Shown in pieces: positions 18,203-27,355 of a stretch of DNA of 39,311 bases; position 1 is the first letter of the stretch, and every line of letters begins with the position of its first letter. The notes beneath the pieces are model-generated. The model did no database searches. It saw only the letters and a program-made list of their open reading frames with translations, and was not told where the DNA came from. This DNA is from a bacterium (lineage in GTDB: Bacteria > RUG730 > JAAEPJ01). The position numbers and the translations under genes were made by a program. The DNA is taken from NCBI GenBank assembly GCA_024222485.1, contig JAAEPJ010000202.1:1-39311 (forward strand), written 5' to 3'.

Positions 18203-18925
18203 TTAGCTATCCTTGGTTATAGCTATTGCTTTTTTTAATGCAAAATTTTTATTATATAAAGCTTTGCCAATAATTACGCCTGTTAAATTATCACAATTTA
18301 AATCTAGCAATTTATTAATATCTGTTAATTGAGACACCCCGCCAGAAGCAATCACCCGACTTTTAGTAATATTGCAAATATTTTTTGTTTCTTCAAGGTT
18401 TGGACCAATTAACATACCATCTTTAGCAATGTCTGTATAAATAAACTCATTAATATAACTCAGTTTTTTCACCAAATCTTCTGCTAAAATATCCGTACCT
18501 CCAAGCCAACCACAAACCTGTACTCTCCCGTTTTTTGCATCAATCCCCACGGTGACTCTATCCCCATATTTATCATAAACTTTTTTCATAACTTCAGGAT
18601 TCTTTACCGCAGTCGTCCCAAATATAACCTTGTCAATCCCAATATCCAGCATGCGTTTAGCATCATCAATCGTTCGAATCCCTCCACCAACATCAATCAT
18701 AATATCTATAAAATTACGAATATCTTTTATTACCTCAAAATTATTCAACCTCCCAGATTTTGCCCCATCCAAATCTACAAGATGCAAGCGTTCAGCACCT
18801 TCAGAAACCCAAAATTTTGCAACTTCGACAGGAGAAGTAGAGTAGACTGTCTCTTTAGAGTAATTCCCTTGTTCCAAGCGAACACACTGCCCATTAATTA
18901 AATCAATGGCTGCTATTACTTTCAT
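18203..18925 (-). CDS. hisA: Phosphoribosylformimino-AICAR ribotide isomerase
   Basis: It performs the Amadori rearrangement of ProFAR to PRFAR in histidine synthesis. The protein is 240 residues with a (beta-alpha)8 fold. The catalytic Asp at residue 8 (IAAIDLINGQCVRL) and the second Asp in VGIDAKNGRV are present, as are VGGGIRTIDDAKRML and IASGGVSQLTDINKL for phosphate binding. AAGGA stands 5 nt before the ATG. A 110-nt gap separates it from hisH, wider than elsewhere in the operon, with no recognisable signal in it. Confidence 0.96.
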   Translation of the reverse strand: MKVIAAIDLINGQCVRLEQGNYSKETVYSTSPVEVAKFWVSEGAERLHLVDLDGAKSGRLNNFEVIKDIRNFIDIMIDVGGGIRTIDDAKRMLDIGIDKVIFGTTAVKNPEVMKKVYDKYGDRVTVGIDAKNGRVQVCGWLGGTDILAEDLVKKLSYINEFIYTDIAKDGMLIGPNLEETKNICNITKSRVIASGGVSQLTDINKLLDLNCDNLTGVIIGKALYNKNFALKKAIAITKDS

Positions 18926-19035
18926 ATCTTTCCTTGCTCCTTCTCCATAAATCTATTATGATTTCAAAATTGCCAAAAAATATCAAATTCTTCCAATAAA
19001 TTCTCTCAAAATTAACTAAAGATATTAAACAGTAT

Positions 19036-19614
19036 TCAAATTTTCAAAACAAATTGTTCTAAAATTTTAATACCAGAGACTTGACTTTTTTCAGGATGGA
19101 ATTGAAAACCCCATAAATTATCTTTCTTAACTCCTGCAGCAAACCTTACGCCATAATCCGCATATAAAACTTCGACATCTTCCTTAACATTAACATAGTA
19201 AGAGTGGACAAAATAATAATAATCATCACCCACTTTATTCCAACCCATATGCGGAATTTTCAACATTTGGGAAGAAAACCTTTGAACCTCACCACGCATT
19301 AATCCTAAGCCTACAGTTTCAGAATCTTCATAGCTTTTATCAAACATCAACTGATATCCAAGACAAATTCCTAAAAATGGCTTAGTTTGAGCAACTATTC
19401 TCAACGTTTCTACTAAGTCATAATTATTCAAATATCTCATCGCCTCACGAAAGGCTCCAACTCCTGGTAAGATGACAGCATCAGCTCTTTTAATCTTATC
19501 TTTATCATTCGTTATCTCAATTTTTTTATTAATATTTTTATTTTTTAGAGCTAGCTCTAAAGCTTTTTCTACACTATTTAAGTTTCCCATCTCATAATCT
19601 ATAATCGTAATCAT
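19036..19614 (-). CDS. hisH: Imidazole glycerol phosphate synthase, glutamine amidotransferase subunit
   Basis: HisH hydrolyses glutamine and channels ammonia to HisF. The 192-residue class I amidotransferase has ILPGVGAFREAM, the nucleophile elbow FLGICLGYQLMF with the catalytic Cys, HMGWNKVG, and the His-Glu pair in FQFHPEKSQ. All catalytic residues are present. It starts 3 nt after the hisB stop, so the two are probably translated together. Confidence 0.96.
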   Translation of the reverse strand: MITIIDYEMGNLNSVEKALELALKNKNINKKIEITNDKDKIKRADAVILPGVGAFREAMRYLNNYDLVETLRIVAQTKPFLGICLGYQLMFDKSYEDSETVGLGLMRGEVQRFSSQMLKIPHMGWNKVGDDYYYFVHSYYVNVKEDVEVLYADYGVRFAAGVKKDNLWGFQFHPEKSQVSGIKILEQFVLKI

Positions 19615-19617
19615 TAA

Positions 19618-20208
19618 TTAAATACATCCTTTTGTTGAAGGCATAATATCTGATGTAACTTCTACCGCATCTTTCAATGCACGACCAAACGCCTTAAAGG
19701 CAGCTTCTATATTATGATGCAAATTAAAGCCATACCTTAAATTAAAGTGCAATGTTATTCCAGCATTAAAAGCAAGGGACTTTAAAAAGTGCTCATAAAG
19801 CTCATATTTTTCTTTCTCATCTGCAATAACAAACTTCTTATCCATCATATTATAGACTAAGTATGCTCTACCAGAAATATCTAAAGAACATTCGACTAAA
19901 GAATCATCCATCGGCAGTGAAGCAAACCCAAAACGGTTAATCCCTCGATTATCCCCTAAGCATCTCTTTATTAGCTTACCGAAACTAATCCCCATATCTT
20001 CAATCAAATGATGTTCATCGATCTCTGTATCTCCACTTGCTAAAACCTCAAGATCAAACATCCCATGACGGGCAAACAAATCTAGCATATGATCTAAGAA
20101 TGGTATTGTTGTTTTTATATTTGCATTCCCTTCACCCTCTATGTTAAGCTTAATATAAACATCTGTTTCATTTGTTTTTCTATGTATTTCTGATAACCTT
20201 TTATTCAT
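19618..20208 (-). CDS. hisB: Imidazoleglycerol-phosphate dehydratase
   Basis: It dehydrates imidazole glycerol phosphate to imidazole acetol phosphate. At 196 residues it is the monofunctional dehydratase without the histidinol-phosphatase domain found in enterobacterial HisB. The metal-binding motifs FLDHMLDLFARHG, DEHHLIEDMGI, and HHNIEAAFKAFGRAL near the C-terminus are intact. It is the first gene of the his run; the 246 nt upstream of it hold a weak promoter candidate but no obvious leader peptide with repeated His codons. Confidence 0.96.
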   Translation of the reverse strand: MNKRLSEIHRKTNETDVYIKLNIEGEGNANIKTTIPFLDHMLDLFARHGMFDLEVLASGDTEIDEHHLIEDMGISFGKLIKRCLGDNRGINRFGFASLPMDDSLVECSLDISGRAYLVYNMMDKKFVIADEKEKYELYEHFLKSLAFNAGITLHFNLRYGFNLHHNIEAAFKAFGRALKDAVEVTSDIMPSTKGCI

Positions 20209-20248
20209 TTATCATTCCTTAATTTTTGATGAGCAAACAAATTAATGC

Positions 20249-20278
20249 TTTATAAACAAGTTTATTCTCTACTTGCAA
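20249..20278 (-). promoter_or_regulatory. Weak promoter candidate for the his operon
   Basis: On the minus strand TTGCAA (20278-20273) and TATAAA (20254-20249) are separated by 18 nt, upstream of hisB. In a region this AT-rich such matches arise often by chance. Confidence 0.25.
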
Positions 20279-20454
20279 AATAAAAACCTAAGTATATATT
20301 ATATCTTTTTTTAATCGAATCATCAATTGCTAATCATAAGATAAATGGAAGTGAGCATCCATCAATAAAACGAAATACCTACAAGTAACATAAGACTACC
20401 TTGATTATCTAAACTATCATTCATAAAAAATAACAATACAAAAACTAATTTCGC

Positions 20455-21990
20455 TTACTTTTTAAAAATAAACCGCAATATCTGATATTTTACAGCTAAA
20501 AAATAAAAAACTAATATAAAATTTAACCAAACAAACCAATCGCCAAAAAGAGAGTAAATTGTTTGCCCTTTTTTAAGAGGAACTTCATAAACTAAGCATT
20601 CTTTTTCATTTAAAGAAGTCCTTGCTAATACCTTTCCTGTTGCCGAAATAACAGCACTTATCCCCGTGTTGGCAGCACGCACAAGATATCGCCTATTTTC
20701 AATAGCCCTAAAGATATTAAATGAAAAGTGCTGATAGGGTGCACTCGTTCTTAAGTACCAAGCATCATTACTAATATTTACTAAGACATTAGCTCCCTTT
20801 AAAACAAATTGCCGAATCTCATTCCCAAATAAAGTCTCAAAACAAATACTAGTCCCAAACTTAACACCATTTAACTCTAAAGAGTCATAACCATCACCAT
20901 AATTAAGACCACCAACATATTTAACAGCTGGCAAAAATTTCTCAATAAATGCTTTAAAAGGTAAAACTTCTCCAAAAGGAACAAGATGATTTTTTTTATA
21001 AGTTCCCAACTTCCTCAAGTCTCTATCCAAAAGTATAGCACCATTAAAGTATTGTCCATTCTCAACCACAAAACTTCCTATAATTTGAGCCTGCAAGTCA
21101 ACACCTTCAAAAAATGATCCTATGCTACCTTTGTAACTATAAGGAAATGCTGTTTCAGGCCAAATATAAAGATCAATATTTTGATCCATTAACCCCAAAT
21201 ATTCTTTTCTAATATGCTCTAGGTATTTATTATCAAATTTTTCATACTGATTAATATTTCCTTGCAACAGTCCGATCTTAACCGTAGGTGATTCCTTAAA
21301 AAATTTGTCTTTTTGAGCCAATCTAAAAAAACCATAAATCAGATTAGCAATAATAATAAATACCATTAAAATAATTTGTTTTTTTTGCTTTAAATGGGTT
21401 GATTCCCCCAAAGAGGCTACCGCCTGATTACATCTACTAAGCTCATTCCCATGATAATAATTAAACAAAGCACAAAATAAAAAATTCACAATAATAACCA
21501 AAAAAGATAAGCCATAAACACCAAAAAAATCTACACTCTGAATAAACACTAAATTATTCCATTGAGAATATCCTAGCAAATTCCAAGGAAATCCACTTAA
21601 ACAATATGTCCTTAAATATTCTAAGATAACCCAAATTCCCGCTAACAAAAAATAATAACTACGAAAATAATAAATGGATAAACCAAAGACAAGCCAATAA
21701 AGAGTGAGATAGGCTGAAATTAAAAAACAAGAAATCAAAGCGACAAAAAAATTAATTTTAGCCATTTGAAAAGTAGGAACAATCCAGTAAAAAAAACCCA
21801 AATTAACCAAAAGACCAATACAAAATGAAGCCATTATAACTTTTTTTGAAGATTTTAAGTTTGTAATAAAAAAATAAAAAGGAATAATAGCCAAAAAGGC
21901 TAAATAACTTTGATTAAATTTAGGAAAAGACAAAAAAAATAAAAAGGGTGTCAAAATTATAAAAAATATTAAAATTATTTTCCGCAGCAT
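20455..21990 (-). CDS. lnt: Apolipoprotein N-acyltransferase
   Basis: Lnt adds the third acyl chain to lipoproteins at the periplasmic side of the inner membrane. The 511-residue protein has an N-terminal membrane domain with about six helices (residues 5-190, ending before the soluble part), a periplasmic nitrilase domain, and a last helix near 485-505. The catalytic triad of the family is visible: Glu in WPETAFPY, Lys/Glu region LVPFGEVLPF, and Cys in GTSICFETLFG. It overlaps the 3' end of secA by 16 bp, so the two are co-transcribed. Its presence supports triacylated lipoproteins in a diderm envelope. Confidence 0.93.
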   Translation of the reverse strand: MLRKIILIFFIILTPFLFFLSFPKFNQSYLAFLAIIPFYFFITNLKSSKKVIMASFCIGLLVNLGFFYWIVPTFQMAKINFFVALISCFLISAYLTLYWLVFGLSIYYFRSYYFLLAGIWVILEYLRTYCLSGFPWNLLGYSQWNNLVFIQSVDFFGVYGLSFLVIIVNFLFCALFNYYHGNELSRCNQAVASLGESTHLKQKKQIILMVFIIIANLIYGFFRLAQKDKFFKESPTVKIGLLQGNINQYEKFDNKYLEHIRKEYLGLMDQNIDLYIWPETAFPYSYKGSIGSFFEGVDLQAQIIGSFVVENGQYFNGAILLDRDLRKLGTYKKNHLVPFGEVLPFKAFIEKFLPAVKYVGGLNYGDGYDSLELNGVKFGTSICFETLFGNEIRQFVLKGANVLVNISNDAWYLRTSAPYQHFSFNIFRAIENRRYLVRAANTGISAVISATGKVLARTSLNEKECLVYEVPLKKGQTIYSLFGDWFVWLNFILVFYFLAVKYQILRFIFKK

Positions 21991-24614
21991 TTTTTATATT
22001 TCTTCCCACTACCACAGGGACATGCATCATTCCTCCCCACTTTGCTAGAAGATTTTTTTTCAACAGAATTTTTACCCTCTAGGCTTTTAGAGAAGGTATC
22101 AAACTCATGCAACAGATCAAAGTCACCGTCATTATCATCATCTCGTGCGGATATTTCTACTTGCATGTTAACCCTAAATAAATACTCAAAAGTCTCTTCT
22201 TTAACTCTATATAGCATTGACAAAAACATTGTATAAGCTTCCTGCTTATATTCCATCACAGGGTCTTTCTGTGCATACGCACGCATGCCAATCCCTGAAC
22301 GCAGTTGATCAAGGTTATATAAGTGATCTTTCCAGCAATTATCAATAACCTGCAACATAATCATCTTCTGAGAATGACGAACAATCTCTTCGGGATAACC
22401 CTGAACCTTTTTGTGATAGCTATCGATTAAAATTGTATTAATATTATCAAGAACTGAAGCCCGCGGATATGTTCTACATGGCTCTAAATCTTCAACTTCC
22501 ATAGCCGTTACATCTGATAACCAAGTTCTTAGCTCACTCAACTTCCAAGCTTCCGCATAACCTTTGGTCGGAACAAATTCGACAATTCTCTCCTCAGCGT
22601 GATCTAAAATTACATTTTCAACATTTTGCTCTATCTCATCCGAAAAAAGTAATTTATCTCTCAGGCTATAAATCACCTCACGCTGTTTATTCATCACATC
22701 ATCAAAGTTAATCAGTTGTTTTCTAACATCAAAGTTCATCCCTTCAACGCGTTTCTGAGCACTTTCAATTGCCTTAGAAATCCAAGGATGTTGAATATCT
22801 TGACCATCTTCAAGCCCCAGTTTAGTCATCATCCCCATCATCCTATCTGAACCGAATAAACGCATTAAATCATCTTCGAGCGAAATATAAAATGTTGAAG
22901 AACCTGTATCACCTTGTCTCCCACTTCGCCCACGCAGCTGGTTGTCTACACGCCTAGAATCATGGCGTTCTGTCCCAATAATATGAAGACCTCCTTCTTT
23001 TTTAACAAACGCTTGCTCTTCTTCATTTTCATTGCTACCCCCTAAAACAATATCAGTCCCTCGACCAGCCATATTTGTTGCAATCGTAACCGCTCCTTTC
23101 CGACCTGCCTCAGCAATAATATTTGCTTCAGTTTCATGATATTTAGCATTCAAAACATTATGAGGGACACCTTCTTTCTTAAGAAAAGCAGAAAGGCGTT
23201 CACTCATTTCAATTGTTTTTGTCCCCACTAAAACAGCTCTACCTACTCGTCTTTGCCCCATAATATCATTAACAATAGCATGAAATTTTTCTTTTTGTGT
23301 ACGGTAGATAATGTCAGCATTATCTGCCCTCATTATCGGTTTATTGGTTGGAATCTCTATGACATCCAATTTATAAATCTCATAAAACTCGTCTGCCTCA
23401 GTTAAAGCAGTCCCTGTCATACCAGAAAGTTTATTATACATCCTAAAAAAATTCTGAAAAGTAATTGTTGCCAAAGTCTGATTTTCATTAGCAATACTAA
23501 GACCTTCCTTTGCTTCAACCGCTTGGTGTAAACCATCACTCCAACGCCTTCCAGGCATCAACCTTCCCGTAAACTCATCAACAATCATCACCTCATTATT
23601 CTTAACGACATAGTCAACATCTCGTTTAAACAAATTATGTGCTTTTAAAGCCTGCGTAATGTGATGAACCCATTCGGACTCAACATCATTATAAAGATTC
23701 TCAATTCCTAAAATATTTTCGCATTTTAAAACACCACTAGAGGTTAAAACTACAGAATGATTTTTTTCATCGACCATAAAATCATAACCAACAGCCAAGT
23801 CTTCATTTCGATACTTAGCATCTACTTCTTCCGCCTCAGTAACAAATCGCCCTTTTAACATAGGAATAATTTTATTAATCTCAAGATATTTATCCGTAGA
23901 TTCCTCAACCGCACCAGAAATAATTAATGGAGTTCGTGCTTCATCAATTAAAATACTATCCACTTCATCAATAATAGCGTAATTCAGCTTACGCAATACT
24001 CTATTTTCAGGATTAACAACCATATTATCGCGCAAATAGTCAAATCCAAGCTCATTATTTGTTATATAAGTTACATCTGCTTCATATGCAACCTTTTTAA
24101 GAGTAGGATCCATTTCATGCTGAATTAAACCCACCTTAAGACCTAAAAATTTAAAAATAGGTCCCATCCACTCGCTATCACGCTTTGCTAAATAATCATT
24201 GACTGTAACAAGGTGAACTCCTTTGCCTGAAATGGCATTCAAGTAAACAGGCAAAGTTGCGACCAAAGTTTTTCCTTCACCTGTACGCATCTCAGCAATT
24301 TTTCCTTCATGAAGGATAATTCCACCTAAAAGTTGAGCATCAAAATGCCTAAGTCCAATGGTCCGCTTACTCGCCTCACGGACAGCAGCAAAAGCCTCAG
24401 GCAGAATATCATTAAAAGTATGACCATGCTCTAAGCGTTCTTTGAACTCCGTAGTTTTTGCTTTTAGTTCTTCATCCCTCAAGGATTCAAATTGGGCTTC
24501 CAAAAAATTAATTTCATTTACCACCCCTGAAAATGAATTTAAAACTCGCTCATTACGACTCCCAAAAATTTTACGCAGAAGATACATTATTATACTCAAT
24601 AAATTCTTAAACAT
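21975..24614 (-). CDS. secA: Protein translocase ATPase SecA
   Basis: SecA drives preprotein export through SecYEG. The 879-residue protein has Walker A MRTGEGKTLVATLP, the DEAD-like VDSILIDEARTPLIISG, the preprotein cross-linking domain, MAGRGTDIVLGG and GRSGRQGDTGSS in the second nucleotide-binding fold. The C-terminal zinc-binding SEC-C motif RNDACPCGSGKKYKKCCGK is also present. The start at ATG 24614 has GGA 7 nt upstream, while the more typical-looking MYLLRKIFGSRNER nine residues in lacks a good site. lnt overlaps its end. The gene begins just downstream of a strong hairpin that isolates it from the preceding operon. Confidence 0.97.
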   Translation of the reverse strand: MFKNLLSIIMYLLRKIFGSRNERVLNSFSGVVNEINFLEAQFESLRDEELKAKTTEFKERLEHGHTFNDILPEAFAAVREASKRTIGLRHFDAQLLGGIILHEGKIAEMRTGEGKTLVATLPVYLNAISGKGVHLVTVNDYLAKRDSEWMGPIFKFLGLKVGLIQHEMDPTLKKVAYEADVTYITNNELGFDYLRDNMVVNPENRVLRKLNYAIIDEVDSILIDEARTPLIISGAVEESTDKYLEINKIIPMLKGRFVTEAEEVDAKYRNEDLAVGYDFMVDEKNHSVVLTSSGVLKCENILGIENLYNDVESEWVHHITQALKAHNLFKRDVDYVVKNNEVMIVDEFTGRLMPGRRWSDGLHQAVEAKEGLSIANENQTLATITFQNFFRMYNKLSGMTGTALTEADEFYEIYKLDVIEIPTNKPIMRADNADIIYRTQKEKFHAIVNDIMGQRRVGRAVLVGTKTIEMSERLSAFLKKEGVPHNVLNAKYHETEANIIAEAGRKGAVTIATNMAGRGTDIVLGGSNENEEEQAFVKKEGGLHIIGTERHDSRRVDNQLRGRSGRQGDTGSSTFYISLEDDLMRLFGSDRMMGMMTKLGLEDGQDIQHPWISKAIESAQKRVEGMNFDVRKQLINFDDVMNKQREVIYSLRDKLLFSDEIEQNVENVILDHAEERIVEFVPTKGYAEAWKLSELRTWLSDVTAMEVEDLEPCRTYPRASVLDNINTILIDSYHKKVQGYPEEIVRHSQKMIMLQVIDNCWKDHLYNLDQLRSGIGMRAYAQKDPVMEYKQEAYTMFLSMLYRVKEETFEYLFRVNMQVEISARDDDNDGDFDLLHEFDTFSKSLEGKNSVEKKSSSKVGRNDACPCGSGKKYKKCCGK

Positions 24615-24671
24615 TAGCTTTTCCTTTTAACTCAATAAAATACAAATTTAATCTTATCATACTAAATTGAA

Positions 24672-24714
24672 GATAAAAAAGCTAAAGTCATTTAGAGACT
24701 TTAGCTTTTTTATC
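24672..24714. terminator. Rho-independent terminator, 18-bp perfect stem
   Basis: The inverted repeat gataaaaaagctaaagtc (24672-24689) pairs perfectly with 24697-24714 around a 7-nt loop. The core GCTAAAGTC/GACTTTAGC is followed by six T on either strand, so it can work in both directions. It follows the last gene of the ExbB/TonB operon and precedes secA. Confidence 0.88.
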
Positions 24715-24809
24715 TATACTTTTACCATAATATTTAGCTTTAAATCAATAACCTATAAAAAATAATTTAGAATATATTTATGAATCTAATTGCTTACAAT
24801 CACCAAGCC

Positions 24810-25685
24810 TTAGGCATTTAAAATAAAAATATCCAATCTATATTCAGAAATATATGAGGGAACTACTTCAAGGTTTATCACCATTTCCTTAGCATTTAAA
24901 CTACTGTAAATATAATCCATCACTGCCTCTGCATATTTATAGCCAATAGCTTCTTCTCTTGCATATACTTTAATCTTAATAGGATATTCATAAAAAAATT
25001 TAATATAGTCAAGTGCTTCTTCAAGCAAGTGATAACCAGATGTTGTTATATTAGGTTTTGTACTGGTTAAGTCGAAAAGGTCTACTAAAGATAACGAAAT
25101 AATCTGATTTCTTTTCTTATCCTCAAAATACAAACCTTTTACTCTAAATGTTTCTCCAGAAACTAAGATTTGTTCATTAAAGCTATCCTGCACATCAATA
25201 GAGTAAGAATACCATTGTCCAGGAACAATCATTCTACCTTTATGATCAGCACCACTCCACTCAATGACTTCAGGAATATCTTTCTTCCCTTTAATTTTTG
25301 TAAAAACTTCCCCTCTTGCATCCGTTATAATAAATGCCCATTTTTTGATAAAAATATCTTTTAAAAAATCCGTTCGAAAAATCACTATGGGATCTTTTAA
25401 AATATTTGCATGTTGAGGATGTATTGTATTTTTGGAGTAAACAACTTTAGACATTGAAGGAAGAACATCTGTAAAACTTTCAGGAAAAATATTAAAAACA
25501 TATTTCTCTATTTTTGTAATATCTCTAAAATAATCATTCTTATCAAATTCAATACTAAGATTAGGTTTTTTACTATCAATATCCATCCGCACACCTGCTT
25601 TCACTGTAACCTCTTCAACAGCTTCCGCTGCATAAGCTAACCCGAGTAAAGATAAAATTATCAAGAAAAAAATATTTTTTTTCAT
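24810..25685 (-). CDS. Secreted protein with FlgD-Ig-like and diverged OmpA-like domains
   Basis: This protein of about 291 residues has a signal peptide (MKKNIFFLIILSLLGLAYAAEA). The middle part (WAFIITDARGEVFTKIKG, then IEWSGADHKGRMIVPGQWYSY) has the pattern of FlgD/gliding-type Ig folds. The last 90 residues follow the OmpA C-terminal layout: SLVDLFDLTSTKPNITTSG, then HLLEEALDYIKFF, IKIKVYAREEAIGYKYAEAV and YRLDIFIL. However, the Asp and Arg that grip diaminopimelate in OmpA/Pal are not at the expected places. ATG 25685 is chosen because GAGG lies 6 nt upstream; a TTG four codons earlier would overlap the TonB stop. As the last gene of the ExbB-ExbD-TonB operon it may act as a Pal-like partner. 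The domain calls are by pattern only. Confidence 0.6.
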   Translation of the reverse strand: MKKNIFFLIILSLLGLAYAAEAVEEVTVKAGVRMDIDSKKPNLSIEFDKNDYFRDITKIEKYVFNIFPESFTDVLPSMSKVVYSKNTIHPQHANILKDPIVIFRTDFLKDIFIKKWAFIITDARGEVFTKIKGKKDIPEVIEWSGADHKGRMIVPGQWYSYSIDVQDSFNEQILVSGETFRVKGLYFEDKKRNQIISLSLVDLFDLTSTKPNITTSGYHLLEEALDYIKFFYEYPIKIKVYAREEAIGYKYAEAVMDYIYSSLNAKEMVINLEVVPSYISEYRLDIFILNA

Positions 25686-25693
25686 ATTAAACC

Positions 25694-26950
25694 TCAATAT
25701 AGTTTAAATTTAAAAGTTATTGTACCATTTTGAATTTCATCTTTTTCAATCGGCACAAACATCCACTGTTTTATCACTTCAAGGACATATTCATCTAGCT
25801 TTTGATAACCACTAGTAATATCAATTCTAGCAGTATCTCCAAGTACTGATCCATGCTTATCGACTTCAATATAAACTCTAACATTAGCTTCGACACCCTC
25901 AGCCTTTGCCCATTCTGGATATTTTGGAATAACAGAATATTTAATCACTCGATTTTTAATAGCACCAAGAATCTCGAAATCTTTTTTCTTTTTTCTTTTA
26001 TGGCGACCATTAACCTCTTTTAGCCGGTGTTTTCTCTTTTTGATAATAGAAGCTTCCACTTTTTTAATCTTTTTCTCTACAACTGGGGCAACCTCAACAG
26101 GCTTTTCTTGAATAACTTTGATTGGTCTATCATCTACTATCGCAACCTTCTTAACTTTCTGTGACTTCACCATTTCTTTTTCTTCTAAAATTGTCATATC
26201 ATTAACATCAAATCCAGAAGAAACTCTTTTTGTTTTTACTAAACCCTTATTTGGTTCAATTTCTTTCTGGGATAAATTTATATCAGGAGCAGAATCAAAA
26301 CTTTCAATCTTTTTATCAAGCTTAACTAAGTTAACATTTTTTTCTTTTAATGCCACCTTGGGTGTATCTGCAAACTTTTTAACCCTGATTTCTTCTTTAA
26401 GCTTGTTTGCTAATTGCAAAGTTTTTTGAGAAATTTTCTTATCGCCAACTTCGTTAATATTCAAAAGTTTTTCTACTTCCTGTGCGTTTAAAGTATGGCG
26501 TTTTCTTTCAATAAGCTTAGGAGCATTATCAATAGTTCTAACTTTCATACTGGTCTTACGCTTTAATTTTATATCTAATTTTTTTGGTTGCAATTCTTTT
26601 TTCTTAATTTTCAAATTAAGCGTCTTCTTTTCAATTAGCTTCTTATCTTTTAATAAAGGTTTTTGCTTTTTATATTTCTCTTCCAATTTTTTAGTAGCTT
26701 GTTTTTTGGCTTTTTTTTGAGCCTTCTTTGCAACCTTTTCTTTCCTTTCCTCAACCTTTAATCTTTTTTTGATAACTTTTTCTTTCTCCAAAAACTCCAC
26801 TTCTTCAATATTAACTACTTTAACATCAATAACCTTATGATGAAAATCATAAACTAAATAATAGCCAAATAAACTATGTACAAATAGAGAAAAAAACAAA
26901 CCAAATAAAAATTTATTTTTATATTTTCTTTTTTTTACTTTTAAATTCAT
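25694..26950 (-). CDS. TonB/TolA-like energy transducer with a long charged linker
   Basis: This 418-residue protein is anchored in the inner membrane and should transmit force from ExbB-ExbD to an outer-membrane partner. One N-terminal helix (about 14-34) contains S21-x3-H25, the SxxxH motif TonB uses to couple to ExbB. Residues 50-330 form a very Lys/Glu-rich linker with few prolines, unlike the Pro-Glu/Pro-Lys linker of classical TonB and more like the helical TolA stalk. The C-terminal domain (about 335-418) has IPKYPEWAKAEGVEANVRVYIEVDKHGSV and ends YVLEVIKQWMFVPIEK...GTITFKFKLY, a TonB fold. It follows two exbD genes. Confidence 0.85.
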   Translation of the reverse strand: MNLKVKKRKYKNKFLFGLFFSLFVHSLFGYYLVYDFHHKVIDVKVVNIEEVEFLEKEKVIKKRLKVEERKEKVAKKAQKKAKKQATKKLEEKYKKQKPLLKDKKLIEKKTLNLKIKKKELQPKKLDIKLKRKTSMKVRTIDNAPKLIERKRHTLNAQEVEKLLNINEVGDKKISQKTLQLANKLKEEIRVKKFADTPKVALKEKNVNLVKLDKKIESFDSAPDINLSQKEIEPNKGLVKTKRVSSGFDVNDMTILEEKEMVKSQKVKKVAIVDDRPIKVIQEKPVEVAPVVEKKIKKVEASIIKKRKHRLKEVNGRHKRKKKKDFEILGAIKNRVIKYSVIPKYPEWAKAEGVEANVRVYIEVDKHGSVLGDTARIDITSGYQKLDEYVLEVIKQWMFVPIEKDEIQNGTITFKFKLY

Positions 26951-26958
26951 TACTTTTA

Positions 26959-27342
26959 TTACTCTTTTTGTTTTGTTGCAATGGTTACCTTAGTTGCCCC
27001 TGATTTTTTAGCAATAGACATTACTTTTAAAAGGTCGCCATGCGATGCCCCTTGATCTGCTTTGATTAGAACCATTCCTGAATCAATAACCAGTAACTTT
27101 TTATTCAGCATCATCTCTAAATATTTAAATTCAATAATTATATCATCTACGGCATATTTCCCATCACTCGAAATATACAAAATTATTTTATCTGTTTCCT
27201 CTTTTTCTTCGTTCGTAATCGCTTCAGGGACCTTGATTTTAAGAGCCGGTTGAATAATTAAAGACCCTGACACCAAAAAGACAATCAAAAGAGACATACA
27301 GACATCCACTAATGGCGTCATATTAATTTTCACATTATCCAT
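26959..27342 (-). CDS. ExbD/TolR-like proton-channel subunit, with the catalytic Asp
   Basis: This 127-residue protein has a short cytoplasmic N-terminus (MDNVKINMTPLVDV), one membrane helix and a periplasmic domain. Asp13 in TPLVDVCMSLLIVFLV matches the protonatable Asp of ExbD and TolR. The periplasmic end GDLLKVMSIAKKSGATKVTIAT is the typical ExbD terminal segment. GGAG lies 6 nt before the ATG. It forms a pair with the ExbD-like gene just upstream, which has Asn at the same position. Together with ExbB it should form the proton-driven motor that energises the TonB-like protein. Confidence 0.9.
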   Translation of the reverse strand: MDNVKINMTPLVDVCMSLLIVFLVSGSLIIQPALKIKVPEAITNEEKEETDKIILYISSDGKYAVDDIIIEFKYLEMMLNKKLLVIDSGMVLIKADQGASHGDLLKVMSIAKKSGATKVTIATKQKE

Positions 27343-27355
27343 AGCTTACTCCACT

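Noticed and set aside
20209-20454. Histidine attenuator upstream of hisB
   Set aside because: No short leader frame with consecutive His codons and no stable GC stem was found.
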